A DNA stretch of 14,315 nucleotides from Christensenella sp. UBA6345 (lineage in GTDB: Bacteria; Bacillota; Clostridia; Christensenellales; UBA1242), in the NCBI GenBank assembly GCA_002437945.1, contig DJSB01000043.1, forward strand, positions 1-14,315, in the 5' to 3' direction. Under the pieces are notes generated by a model. It worked only from the letters and a program-made list of their open reading frames with translations, was not told the origin of the DNA and made no database searches. Both the position numbers and the translations under genes were made by a program. This document shows positions 14,292-14,315 of the stretch, piece by piece (position 1 is the stretch's first letter; each line of letters begins with the position of its first letter).

Positions 14292-14315
14292 CGAAGCAAT
14301 ATTTTCGTATAACTG

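Overview
The window looks like an ordinary chromosomal stretch from a strongly AT-rich, endospore-forming member of the Clostridia (Bacillota). The evidence is the SpoIIAA-SpoIIAB-SigmaF cassette, a GerW/YtfJ spore protein with its DUF2953 partner, two S11 D,D-carboxypeptidases, ScpA/ScpB, AAGGAG-type ribosome binding sites, and rho-independent terminators after most transcription units. I cannot assign a genus. I saw no phage, transposase, CRISPR, toxin or defence genes.

Layout, left to right: (1) 1-256, one copy of an end repeat and a forespore-type promoter candidate. (2) 257-1449, a secreted D,D-carboxypeptidase with its own terminator. (3) 1496-3990, a sigma-A-driven operon of an M50-like membrane protease, scpA and scpB, ended by a terminator. 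(4) 4014-4959, DUF2953 (YtfI-like) overlapping ytfJ. (5) 5054-6285, a second D,D-carboxypeptidase. (6) 6288-8437, rluB-cmk-plsC, tightly packed. (7) 8558-11455, an LTA-synthase-like membrane sulfatase-fold enzyme followed by a PHP phosphoesterase. (8) 11586-12251, six tRNA genes on the minus strand (Pro, Met, Asp, Phe, Thr, Tyr in transcription order), all with encoded CCA, behind a clear sigma-A promoter. (9) 12541-14103, spoIIAA-spoIIAB-sigF. (10) 14104-14315, the inverted copy of the end repeat.

Two themes link the genes. One is envelope and spore-wall biology: two carboxypeptidases, GerW, PlsC, the LtaS-like enzyme and the sigma-F switch. The other is housekeeping: chromosome segregation, rRNA pseudouridylation, CMP phosphorylation and tRNA supply. 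In Bacillus subtilis dacF lies directly upstream of spoIIAA; here the carboxypeptidases and spoIIA are separated by several kilobases.

I found no new multi-gene system. The least explained material is non-coding: an inverted repeat at the two ends that resembles a XerCD dif site and can fold into a three-armed structure; two mini-elements of about 62 bp with 13-bp inverted termini (TTTGCATARTA type) placed right after stop codons; and a shared TTTGCATAGTAGT word upstream of both carboxypeptidases. Among proteins, the long acidic tails on ScpA and ScpB stand out, and rluB looks leaderless.
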